NCBI GenBank assembly: GCA_039881145.1
Contig: JAYKKI010000128.1
Location: 372,001-436,000 of the forward strand
Origin: Druceiella hillmani
Taxonomy: Eukaryota; Arthropoda; Insecta; Lepidoptera; Hepialidae
DNA length: 64,000 nt
Direction of reading: 5' to 3'
Shown: positions 52,921 through 64,000 of the stretch, piece by piece
Position numbering within the stretch: the first letter of the stretch is position 1
Layout of the letters: every line of letters begins with the position of its first letter
Notes under the pieces: generated by a model
What the model saw: only the letters and a program-made list of their open reading frames with translations
Databases searched by the model: none
What the model was told of the DNA's origin: nothing
Program-made: the position numbers and the translations under genes

Positions 52921-53310
52921 TAAAGAACTTAAAGAAAGTAGAAATAATACTACAACACGTAGTTTCATTTAATTGAGAAACACAGATCACCTATCTCCGT
53001 AGCTACTAAAATCAAAATTACGAAAAAGCCAGCCTGTAAGATATATACGAGACCATATATTTATATGATGAATATATTATTCATATAAGCAAGTAGTTTA
53101 GAAGAAATAGTTCTCAGTTTGAATTTTTCAGAACGTGTAAGGAATTCTCGTAATGCCGGTACTACTCGTATTTATTAAGTTATATTTTGTATTTACCAAG
53201 ATTAAAACTAATAAAATTTTAAATTAAAATCTAAAATTTTACCAAGGAGCCTTATTGATATCTTTCTTTAAGTTTATGGCTCTTGCTGGTATCACATCAT
53301 TGTGAAATAA

Positions 53311-53351
<41 letters not shown>

Positions 53352-53366
53352 TATATGTATATATAT

Positions 53367-53421
<55 letters not shown>

Positions 53422-53440
53422 GGTATATATATATATATAA
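53311..53440. repeat. (TA)n/(CA)n compound microsatellite
   Basis: TA array with ACACACAC and GTAC interruptions. Confidence 0.95.
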
Positions 53441-54467
53441 TTTTTTTTTATATAATTTATTAATAAAATCGATGGACCCATTTGAATCGCAGATATGTAA
53501 AAATAAATGCATTTTACATTGCATTTTTACATAAGTTCTTGTAAGCAAAATTATGTAGATTTAGCTAAATCTGTCTTTACATACAACACTGCATTTTGTT
53601 AAGTGATATTGTGAACATGAAGTATAGAACGCCGCTTAACAAAATACCGACTACTCATTCCAACCCAGACTGGGGCGACAAGGGAAGTCGTTAGGAATTC
53701 CGCACGCGAATTCAAATAAAAATATGTAGAGTTCAGTGACGAGACAATTTGGCGTTTGGAATGACAAATATTTTCACAAACTTTTGTAAATGTTAATTTA
53801 AAAATTAAGTTAGATAATTAAGTTAGAAAATATAAACAAACAATTTAAACTTTTTATATTTACCTGATGATGGTATTATATTTATACTATTTAAATATAG
53901 AAAATGTATGTTGCCAAAATAAAGCAAAAAACTCACTACTCAATTGTTATAATTGAATTTCCAAATACTACAACTAAAATACCCAAAATGAAGCTAAGTC
54001 TTTAAGTTCCTAATACAAAGATTTGCTAATAGACATTCTAACTCTTTTTATATTATATAGTTAAAATAAATTTATAAAGTCTTGTATTATATTAATTACA
54101 AAACGACAGTTGCAATAAAAAAATAATTAATTAATCGCTTATTTAATATGATTCTGTACATTTTTAATAGCGCAATTTACCTACTAAACTTTCATACAAA
54201 CTGTACTTGATCAAAATAGTACCATACTGTTAGTTTTTGAGTAAATTATTTGCCCGTTAATAAGTTTCCCAAAGGAATTAGTCTAATCATTTTTGAGCTA
54301 GAGCAACAGAATCTATCACATACTAATTTCTTTATTACCTTTAAAACAATAATCAAAATTTTGCCTTTTTATCCTCATTTTCCGCATAGTTCTCATATTT
54401 CCAAATTGTTATGCGGGGGAAAAAAAAATCAAGACTAGTGGAATATATTTTAATATTTTCTACATTT
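53441..54467. other. A+T-rich non-coding stretch
   Basis: No gene or repeat recognised. Confidence 0.5.
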
Positions 54468-54502
54468 TCAAGGTTCTGTATCTTAAAAAGGAAAACGGAA
54501 CG
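54468..54502 (+). repeat. Short hairpin-like repeat (GGTTCTGT...ACGGAAC)
   Basis: AAGGTTCTGTATCTTAAAAA followed by GGAAAACGGAACG resembles half of the repeat at 58712-58783. The two ends can pair as a small hairpin. Confidence 0.4.
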
Positions 54503-57500
54503 TATCTCAAGGGAAGTTAAAGATGAAAGCTCAAAACTCAACAGCGTTTTTTTTCTAACACACCGTCATAACAAGAAACAACATATTTAAAATATGGTTT
54601 GGGAGGCCGTTTCAGTACCATTAACACGTTAGACTCTTTCGCATTTCCAGAGCCAATTGCTGAGACTGCGTTTTTATGTAATGTGGGCGTTAGTAAGTTT
54701 ATTTATATGTACATAATTATAGAGAACTAGAAAATAATTTCGCGACCTAAATGTATTTATGAATTTTAGATTTCATATCTAGAATCCGAGAGAAATTTAA
54801 ATAATGTATATTTATTTATGCAGTTTATGTTATGCAGGCAGAACGTCAAGAGAGACGAGTTCATAAGAAATTATTACACCATATCTCATTTTTGATAAAA
54901 ATATCTCACACTCGCTTCTTGTTTTCCTGCATTTTATACTATTTTTTCAGAAACTGTCAGAGAAAGCCGACAAAAAAAATAGCGTCTGTTGCAAGCAAAT
55001 TTGTGCGAGTCACGAAATAAGAAGCTGTCATGGAGTGAGCACTTGGAAAGATTTAAAGATGCCAAATACTTTATTACTTTATTACTAAATAACATTTATT
55101 ATTGAGATTCCAGAGTGAAGATTAAGAACATTGCAAAATACTTTCAGTTAACGTACTTTTAAATTATTTGTATATATATCGACACAAACCAAACGGATTT
55201 ATAATAGGTTAAGAAATAATTTTATAATTTATAAACATTAAAACTTAAACCGAAATGTGTTTATAATAATTTATGTAATAAAACATAATGCATTCAGAAT
55301 AATTTCATGTTAAAGATAAAAACAATTATGGGATAATTTCAAAGTTCCGAATTTTACCATTTCACCAGAAACGTTTCAGATTCACAATTTTACCAGAAAA
55401 AATTCCGCTATTAACCAAGGGTCAAAGAAAAGAGCTGACAGCACTATAAATATAATATTATATTACTTTATCGATGCATATTTTAAAGACCTTAACGTCC
55501 AAGCTACAGAAACTATAAATATAACAACATTAACAGCATTACCCAGCCTAAATCAATGTGTGTGAGTAAAGATGCGCATAGAGATAGTGTCTATATATGC
55601 TACAATTGTATCAACTTTACATAATATATTTATTTTTAGGATCCGTAACTCAACAAAAACCGTACAAGATCTAATCTTCTTTACCTCCACCTCGACCTCA
55701 CATATCCGTCCGTCTTTGATCGTCTTTGACCGACCTTAATCCGTGTTTCGGCCGCTTTTGATCATTTAAGTGTCCCGCGCCTTTCAGAGCTGCTTTATCA
55801 CTATGTCAAATTTTTACGTTAATCGGAAATCGAAACTTTAAACTTGGCATATTAATAAAACTTACTAACCACCTGATTTTAAAGAAATAAGATGAATCTT
55901 ACAGGCCACATCAAATATTCCAAATATTTTTTAAAGTGAAGACTTCTTTAGGCACGCTTGCACACTGCGCACCGGCGTACTTTTTCTGAGCAATGAACGA
56001 AACTGAGCGGTTCACTTGGGTCAGTAACATTGGGTCATCAGTTTCGGGTCGGTGACGCTGAATCGTGTAAACTCGGCCATCCTCGACTACTTGGTTAGGC
56101 CTACTAAGCATACTATTTTAAAATATCAAGGAAACTACTTTTTAGGCGCCCCAAAAGTACTATTTGAAATTACTTTCTTTGGTGCACTATGCGCAGTTTT
56201 TAATTAATTTTTATTGGAGTATAATTTAATGTAATATTTGAATGTTATTGTATATAATCAGTGTAATAATTCAAGTATATAATTCAGATATTTACTAAAA
56301 GTGATTATTAGTGCCCTTACATAGAGCCTCAGATTCCATCTGCGTAGCAGTAGATCCATGCCTACTAAAGGGCATAGCTAATGATCTTCGGCAACAATGT
56401 GCTTTCGATTCTGAGCTCATCCCGTCAGATCATGAAAACAACTCGACAAGCTACCCAAAAACCGCAGATCTTAATCTTTTGTTAACTCAGCAAAATATGT
56501 CACATCATATAACACATCTTAATCTCTAATAAACAGCAGATATGTAACATGTGTCTGCGAGAAGACCATCGCAAGTATCCTGTGAGAAAGACACACCACT
56601 GGAGGAAGGGGAAATCAAAGTGAAGGAAGTCCTTGAGTGGAACCTCTAATAACAACGGAACAGAGACTGACCCAAATCAACTTGGAGATGCAATTTGCTG
56701 CAGAAAACCAAAAAAGCAGGAAAAGGCTTATGGTAAGGGAAGAACCTGGCGCAAAATCCTGGGAGAAACTTTATGGATTTTCGGCGTAAAAGATCTTAAT
56801 AATAATAACCAAATTGATAAACATAATTTTTTTATAATAAAGTTCAATTAATTTTTGACAAGACACGTGTAATTACGTGAAGTTATAATAAAATAAATCA
56901 CAAGTGTTACGCAGTGCGGCGCTGGGGGAGTCCAGTGTACGTTAATTGTAGTTTTATTGATCAAACATTAATGTAAATAAATTATTTAAACATCAAACTC
57001 TAATAAAATTAAATCACTTAGATTACACCACGTTGCCGACAAATCCTAATATTAACGTATATGGTATATAATTATTTTTTCTCAACATTAAAATTATATT
57101 AAGATGAATACCAAAAAATATATTGAAAAAGTTATTCCTGTAGAAGTAATTACACAAAAATAATAAACATTATATTTCCTTATTTTCAAAGCATGATTTA
57201 TGAATATGTACATTAAGTTAGTTGTTTTAAAATAGCCTATAGACAGAAATTAAAAAAAAACGAAATGCAGATTGAAAGTTTCATTCAATTTTTATAGATT
57301 GTTTCTTGATTTTACAGATTGATTCATCATTCTTCCAATATAATCAGATGCATATGGCTAAATTGTAAGAATATAACCATATGGCTATAATTGAAAACGG
57401 ACCCAATCTCATAGCAACTACATAATAACAACACTTTCTATTTAGAAACAAACTTCTTCTATCTTTGAATATTGTTTGCATGTAAAAGTTAAAAATTATC

Positions 57501-58124
57501 AGAAGACTTTTCCTTTAGACTTTTTTGAATTTATATTTATGAATTCAAAAAGTCTGCCTCATTTTTTTACAATTTAAGTAAAAGGTAAAAGAATATCCAA
57601 TGTAAAATTTTGAATATTTTTTGCGTACTTCTTTATAAATGCGACTAGTTTCACCAAGAACTAAGTAATTACATACGACAAGTTAATTATCGATCTTATG
57701 AGCCCTTGTCAATTTTTTAAAACTAAAATCAGAAATATTAGTTTATGTCATTAAAAACTGAATACAGCCACTGGTCGTCGCTTATTATTTTGTCTGGATA
57801 TGACAGGGTTCTAAAAGGTCTTAAATCGATTTTCTTATCATTTTCTCTACAGTACAGATTTTTACGCCTTTTATAAATTTAGGTTGTTTAAAGAACGCTT
57901 GTTCACCGTGAGTTGATCACATGCACTTTAACCAAATGTTTATTTCTCCCGTTTTTTTATTTAAAGGAAATTTGTAATAAATCTTGGTTTATCTCTATTC
58001 AATTTCCTACTTTGAAACTAAATTAAAATTCTCTGAATAATAAGAAGACTTTACTCCTTCTAAACATGAAATAACTGCTTACAATGCCATTGAAACTGTA
58101 CGACAATCTTATAGTCGAGCAGTG
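54503..58124. other. Mixed non-coding stretch with G+C-richer patches
   Basis: Patches at about 55670-55790, 55960-56110, 56310-56470 and 56560-56770 are less A+T-rich and contain short open frames (for example minus 55911-56111, plus 56311-56529 and 56633-56851). They could be exons or transposon remnants. I recognise none of them. Confidence 0.3.
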
Positions 58125-58331
58125 CTACACATTAAGATTATATAGTATTGATGCGCTGGCAATGTCCTCTGTATAGAGATGTTCCCAGAGTAGCGATCGC
58201 CTTGAGACGTAACCAAGGCCGACGTCGTCTCTGCTCGGGACAAACCTATTACTTATCGCTGCACTGACAAGCTGTTCCCTAAAGAGACAAACAAAAACGG
58301 CAAGTGTTATAGTGATGTAATTTTTGAACAT
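58125..58331 (-). CDS. Possible small secreted protein or exon
   Basis: The 68-residue frame begins M-F-K-N-Y-I-T-I-T-L-A-V-F-V-C-L-F, a hydrophobic stretch like a signal peptide with a V-S-A-A cleavage-like site, followed by a polar tail. The same bases that encode the hydrophobic stretch read as a polypyrimidine tract ending TTTAG, a good splice acceptor, so it may instead be an internal exon starting after that AG. The downstream part is G+C-richer than background. No homologue is recognised and chance cannot be excluded. Confidence 0.2.
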   Translation of the reverse strand: MFKNYITITLAVFVCLFREQLVSAAISNRFVPSRDDVGLGYVSRRSLLWEHLYTEDIASASILYNLNV

Positions 58332-58711
58332 TAAAATATTTATTTCGTATATTTTTCACTTGTTTTAATTAAAAATTCTAATAAGAAAATTTATAGTAAG
58401 TAGAAAAAAAACCTATCAAGCACGGGTGGAACTCGCATTAGAAGGGTTCCGTTCACATCTATTTATTTATAAAATGTTTATGGTATGTAATATCCCTGTT
58501 GAACTATTTACAAAATTTTAATTTTTGAGAACCAAAATATATTGCCTACTATATTTTTACAGGTGCATATTTCAATAATATCTATTCTTTATATGACATA
58601 ACTAAAAATTAACTATTTCCGGATTTTTTCCTTTTCTTGTGCGGTGAAACCTTGTTTCTTACCAAATTTTCTGACTCGATTTTGAGGAAGCATTCCTAAG
58701 GGAAAGGGTCT

Positions 58712-58783
58712 TGACAGACAGACAGACGACGGAGTAATATATAAAGTTTCCTTTTTTCTTTTTGAGATCCGGGACCTTAAAAA
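58712..58783 (+). repeat. GACAGACAGAC-type dispersed repeat
   Basis: TGACAGACAGACAGACGACG is followed by a T-rich segment and then GATCCGGGACCTTAAAAA. From memory, a similar arrangement (a GACAGACAGAC run, a T-rich segment, then GAGGTACGGAACCCTAAAAA) is common as dispersed sequence in Lepidoptera and other arthropods. Short related pieces occur at 12640-12660, 25043-25073 and 54468-54502. Confidence 0.4.
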
Positions 58784-60382
58784 CGGTATGTACATACATA
58801 AACCGCTACAACGAATCGATATTATCCATATAAACAAAATAATCCAATCAGACAAAATATGCGTTGATATTAAGATATTCCGAAATGTCTTCTGATTTCC
58901 AAGGTATACCGAATGGATGCACTGAAATAATATTGCAAAAAGTTCTTCGAATATACCTGAATAAATATTTACAATGCAAGAAGCAGAGTTCCACGTGAAT
59001 TTGTTTACATTATTTCAAAGTGTATATCGAAAAAATATGTCATTTTTTTTCAAAATACCAATTTCGCTTAGCAACGAATATCATTTACTTGGGAATACTA
59101 AAATGAAATATTGATCCATTAATACGTTGACGTTTTTTCCAATAGAATAAGTTTAGGCTACTGAGCTCTAAATCGTTAACTCTAATAAAGAAAATCTTAT
59201 TCTTCAATACTTGCACATTAAATCACTCGAATTTTTAGTTTTCACGCAAACCTGTTGGCATATTTCTTCAAATTATTGAATGTAGCAAGCTGTAACTGTA
59301 GATGTTATTAAAATAATTTTCTAGATTCATATCAGTAATATTACATGTATAATCTCATATATGTTATATTACTGTTTATCACCTTCAGTGCATACATGTT
59401 CTAAGGTATGAACATTTCACTTTTATATATAATAAAAAGGAACACCTTAATAGGAAATATAAATATTAATTATTAAGATCATGAGCAAGATTATGGATTA
59501 AGCTAAAACTGAATTACGACTTGTTTTTATTTCACAAATATTAAATAAACCCAGTCAAGTACGAGAAAAAAAGTGGATTTTAACTTTTTGGGTATATTGT
59601 AAGTTCGTCATACCATTTACAAATATCAATATTATAATTATTATTTATAATCGGCAGGTGGTGTAGTCATTGGTATAGTCATTTATATAATCTGTCACCA
59701 TGGTAGTTACATATTTTCTGTAACTAAAATCGTCCATAGATATCCCCTAATAAAAGCACAGTTCAAAACCCCTGCTTGGGTGAAGTCAGTATTATTTATT
59801 ATAAATAATAATTAAATACCAATGATACTGGGATAATGGATAGATAGGTGATCATCTTTGCCTAACTAAAATACACTGCGGGTTTACGAAGTCGATTTTA
59901 TTTTATATGACATATTTCTATCAGTTTATACTTCCAGCCTTTTCTATTTTAAGCAATGGTTCATCTTAGTCAAGTGGCTGAATATTTATTTTCCATCGGA
60001 ATTTCTAATGTAATGGTGACTAAAAAAATCATCTGAATAGGTGATGAGTACGAAATCGTTACAATATTTTATATTGAGGGGTTGTTTTAGTAGTTTTTCC
60101 TTTTTCCAATTTCATTAAAAGTTGGTAATTGTCTAAGAGGTGAAGAGTGAACAAAATATAAAACTTTTTGCAGAAATTAAAAACTAAAACAATAAACAAA
60201 TACTTCGAGATAGAAAAAATTCTTGAGCTTTGTTCACTACCATTATATGAAATGAAAGAAAGAAATTGCTGAGAATATGGACATTATTTCCAATTTATTG
60301 AGATTTATTGTGATTGCAGATATCTATTGAAAATTCATACGATTGAACCCGCTTGTTGGCAATGCATGTTTTATCATAATCT
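58784..60382. other. A+T-rich non-coding stretch
   Basis: No gene recognised. Confidence 0.5.
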
Positions 60383-60770
60383 CACCCAAAGGGAAACCCG
60401 GACTACCCAACCATCTCTATTCATTCACAAGTGGAGAGAAATAAAATCTCGCGACTAACAGAAAACGGACTGGTTTTAATTTCTTCACAACATGCGAGCG
60501 GGCAGTTAAATTTTACAACTTTTGTCATCTGGTCATTTTATAGTTCATATTTATGGAGGCATAGTGGCTAGGGACGGTGACCCATATGATGGACGTAGTT
60601 ACAATTGTGATTACGTTCAACTTCTACTTTTTCAACTTCCACTCATTTTCAATCTTAGTGAATGTCGTGGGTTTTTGCTTCGAGCATATTAGCCAACACT
60701 TTGCAGTTTGTCGTGAGTTTGTATTGTGATCATAATTTGGACGACTACATGTTGCGTGTATGCATTAGTC
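60383..60770 (+). repeat. Diverged dispersed repeat, copy 2
   Basis: Homologous along its length to 1687-2075. It is less A+T-rich than its surroundings and has no long ORF. Here it is not next to a ribozyme element, so the adjacency at copy 1 is not part of the family. Confidence 0.6.
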
Positions 60771-63700
60771 TTTCGCAGATATTTCTATTTATTTACAAGT
60801 AGCTTGTCTTTTATAACCAAATGATAGAGGTGAGATAGACCATAATATATTATACCAATGCAATTATATAGAAAAGGGTCATAAATCTTTTATATAATAA
60901 TCAATGTGAGGGCAAGAAATTATTATTTTCTGAGAGGCAGAGATTATTGGACAAATCCAGTCACTTAATGGTTACGAAAGTTAATTACAAATGTAAATAT
61001 TAAAAAAGATAGGATATATTAAACCTATTAATTCTGGTCTCCATAAGAAAACACTTCCAACTTTATGATGAACAGAGGACCACTTCAAACTCCTTATTTA
61101 AATTTTATCTATTTCCTTTTCTCCCGTCGATGACACAATTCTGTTATTTTAAGTTCTTTTTTTCATAGTTAATTCATTTACATTATACTGCAGAAAGAAG
61201 ATACGAACAAGTTATAATATTTTTGGTACAAAGCGGAGTGCTAGTTAATTTAGGTCAGGCATAAGGCTTGAAATAGTTTATACATATATTTACACCAATT
61301 ATTTCAAGCCATATACTTCACGCAAGTAGTTTTTGACTCTAAAGTTAATGTTTATACCATTTTAATTTTTTTGATAATAATTGGCTCCTTTAGCTTTAGT
61401 CAGTTTTTTTTTCGTCTGTCAAACCTAACAAGGTACTTTTTGTTGAACTTTAGTGAATAAAAGTAATTAAAGAAATCAAGAGTTACACGCAATCCACATA
61501 TCATTTAAAATCGAAACAAGGAATTAATGTAAAATACATTAAAATTAGTAAAAGCATTTTTAAATTATTTTCAAATAACTTTGCCATACCACTTTCCAAA
61601 ATTCTTCTAAAAAAATCGATCGTTATACATAATTACCAGTTCATTGGTAAAATTTTGCGTGAAGAATATAAAGGAAATCCGAAAAGGAGAATATAAAATC
61701 CATTTTACAAACGTAGACAAATTATCTACAACAAATTAAATTTATTAGCTTCTTATTAGCTTCTCAGATGCTTTCTTTAAAAAGTAGGTACGTACATTAA
61801 TTTTTTTAGTTAGTACACTGAGGAAGAGGCATAGCGAACAAAAAGGGTATGCGTTACAAATTCTATGTTTCATACGCATCATAAAATTGTATACTTCTAT
61901 CGTTATTTAAATAACAAAATGACATGAAATTATCAATAACACTTGCTAAATTTGACCCACTTTGCGACCGAAATTGGCGATAAAGAATGCCTTACATTAT
62001 TCACCTGCGCAAACCCTCGCGGTGTCCGTGCAAATGAGACAAGCTTCCAATGAAACACGATGATTGCACTTACAATGGTCAATATTTTGTAACAGTATTT
62101 GTTTATCTTTGAGATTGTTTACTATGTAAATAAATCTGAAAACGGCAAATAATAAACCTGCATTTCTAAGGCAAATTGATTACTTTCGGAATACACCCAT
62201 AAAAATATTTAATATCACATCAACAGAACTCTTAAGTTCTATATTGAGGACGGAAATTGGAAGTTTACATCATACAGGAGCCGCATGTATGTGCGCAATC
62301 TAGCGACGCGACGGTGCATGTGAGACCAGTAGAACTGAAGCTTAGTAGCGCAGTAAAGTTAGCCCCAACCGCGCTCATAAGTGCGTGCAATTCTGTACTA
62401 TACGACTACGTTTTGAATAGTAAAAATATGAAGCTAAGAAGATGGCGGAGTCGAAAAAAAAGGCACATTTTTTTACGAGAATAAGTACGCCTCTGCTTGC
62501 GTAAGGCGATATGTGTAATTGAGGTATCAGTGGAAATGTTATCAGTGCCAAGTAAACGCCTCAATCATTTAATTTTTTTTACCATTTTAAACTATCAAAA
62601 TGGGTTATCCAGGGCCATATTGTCGAAAAAAATACTATTCAACATAATGAAAGAGAGCGTTAGATTACCTTCTATATGTAAGTACTCTAAGACATAATTT
62701 TAATTTTACATTCCGTGTCTGCGAAACCGCTATTTGTTTCTGCCTATATAAGAGACAAATTAGCAATAAAACACATGTATTTTGAATCTTAATTATTTTG
62801 ATTTTTAAAAGTAATTCAGTAATAATTTGATCCTTTTTGTTTTTGGGAACTTGCACGTAAAGTTATATTTAATAATTATTTTAATATTTTCAAATATTTT
62901 AAAATATTCTCATAACAATTAATTTTCAATAGATTTCTACAAACACAATATATGCAATATTAAGTATCTGTTCATCATAAATTTATAAAGATATGACATT
63001 TTTGCTTAACTAAAAAAGTCGGTTTGAAAATTATAATTATTTTGCCACATGTCCAAGTTTTTGTAATCCTAGAGACCTCACTTTTGCTTGAAACGTAATA
63101 ATTATTAAAAAATTATTTATATCAATATCATCTACATATTATAAACGTTACTTTGCGGAAAAATTGGAGTAGCAAAATCTGGAAAAGTACTGCTGAGTGC
63201 GGGTGGGCCACTTCTTTAAACTAGCTCGTACAATATTAATAAGGCGATCAGCAAAAAGCATGCAGTAATTTTATATATATCCGATCTGATTACGTATAAT
63301 ATGTGCATATAATATGTATTAAACAATTTTAATACAAATAGTTGCATACACATTTAGTGTATAAAACTATTTTTATTAAATATGTGCTTAAAATTGTTTT
63401 TCGAGGATACTTACGTTTACATTATATTTTAACACTTCATGTGATAATAATGATATGTATTTCAATATTCCATAATTTTTAAGATATTCTACATAAAGGC
63501 GCACACATATCACGTCCTTCATTTTATAATCAAAATGCATCAACTTTAGTTGGGATCGATAACGTTTTACGAATTTATACTACAGATAGTGCGAGAAGGA
63601 GAGCTAATAAAATTAACGCTGCCTTGGACGAGAGAGTACTGCCTATTCAATTGTTATAAAAAATCCGAGATCTGGATCAGACTTTAGTGTATGGCCATAC

Positions 63701-64000
63701 CACTATTACTTGATATGTCACAGAATTCTGAGTCGATGGACACCTCATGCATTAACTGATACCAGTTACGGAGCACGCGTCACTATATACGTGAAAATTT
63801 CATTTCATGACCACAAAGACAGAAATTTCCCAAACATATCATTACTGAAAGTGAGTCATGGATTTACTACGACTGTAATAAATGTCAAGCCTAATTGCTG
63901 CCTTGAGGTATAAACGTGCCAACTCAACCAAAACCTGACACTCGTGGGAAAAAAAATTGTTTAGAGTTTTTGGGATTGGCTAGGTCTTAGAAGCTTCAGG
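60771..64000. other. A+T-rich non-coding stretch to window end
   Basis: Short ORFs at 62257-62484 and 63710-63913 lie in slightly G+C-richer patches but show no domain I recognise. A CTCGCGGTGTCCGTG word near 62013 resembles the repeat at 49299 over about 12 bases only. Confidence 0.4.

Larger units (their letters stand above)
52677..52977. mobile_element. Complete 301-bp palindromic hammerhead element
   Basis: From the 5' side it holds a 58-base tail, a left arm (about 52728-52840) carrying a minus-strand ribozyme, a centre of about 30 bases, and a right arm (about 52868-52976) that is the reverse complement of the left and carries a plus-strand ribozyme. Flanking 12-bp duplications define the ends. 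The length equals the 299-bp period of the array at 838-1673, so about 300 bp is the natural unit. It has no ORF and must rely on proteins made elsewhere. Confidence 0.8.
52665..52989. repeat. 12-bp target-site duplication around ribozyme element
   Basis: AAACACAGATCA occurs at 52665-52676 and again at 52978-52989, immediately outside the ribozyme element. A 12-base identical direct repeat at exactly these ends indicates insertion by a mobile element. Confidence 0.8.

Noticed and set aside
55911..56111. piggyBac transposase C-terminal fragment on the minus strand
   Set aside because: A few residues near the end (V-P-x-E-V-F-x-L-K-N) are suggestive, but the zinc-binding Cys pattern is absent.

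Overview
The window is an A+T-rich stretch of eukaryotic nuclear DNA, most likely from an insect or other arthropod. The reasons are its base composition, its many (TA)n microsatellites, a decayed Jockey-type LINE and low coding density. I found no convincing host protein-coding gene, rRNA or functional tRNA. It reads as intergenic or long-intron DNA, and nearly every recognisable feature is a mobile element or a repeat. The species cannot be named from this sequence.

The most interesting system is a small dispersed element whose unit is about 300 bp and carries a type I hammerhead ribozyme (HHR) motif. It occurs at three loci (838-1673, 21954-22205, 52677-52977), with a tail-only fragment at 34028-34071. 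The RNA strand has the invariant CUGAAGA and GAAA boxes, a 5-bp stem II, a GUC cleavage triplet, a stem I pairing CCAC with GUGG, and a very short stem III made from a self-complementary ACCUAGGU. The first locus is a tandem array with a 299-bp period. The third is a 301-bp insertion flanked by a 12-bp target-site duplication and carrying two ribozymes head to head. This combination resembles the HHR-bearing retrozymes and Penelope-like element terminal repeats of animals. No partner reverse transcriptase of that class is present.

The only long coding remnant is a Jockey-like non-LTR retrotransposon on the minus strand (about 15505-19697). ORF1 is a zinc-knuckle Gag-like protein. ORF2 has an AP-type endonuclease and a reverse transcriptase whose catalytic aspartates are intact, but the frames carry several frameshifts and stop codons. 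Two tiny fragments of another LINE reverse transcriptase lie near 4147-4290 and 9157-9264.

Other layout: a diverged ~390-bp repeat pair (1687-2075 and 60383-60770); a degenerate tandem duplication (5814-6076); a ~1-kb G/T-rich TTGGG-like tract (9268-10240); a ~172-bp foldback (20324-20495); a perfect palindrome with 25-bp arms (26509-26560); an inverted-orientation repeat pair (30141-30240 and 37857-37975); a tRNA-like SINE family with two copies (39811-39955 plus, 48965-49107 minus); an ~810-bp direct duplication (45193-46000 and 47438-48265); and a ~122-bp-period minisatellite (49830-50450). Nine long (TA)n arrays are spread through the window. The remaining sequence is featureless A+T-rich DNA in which short ORFs look like chance.
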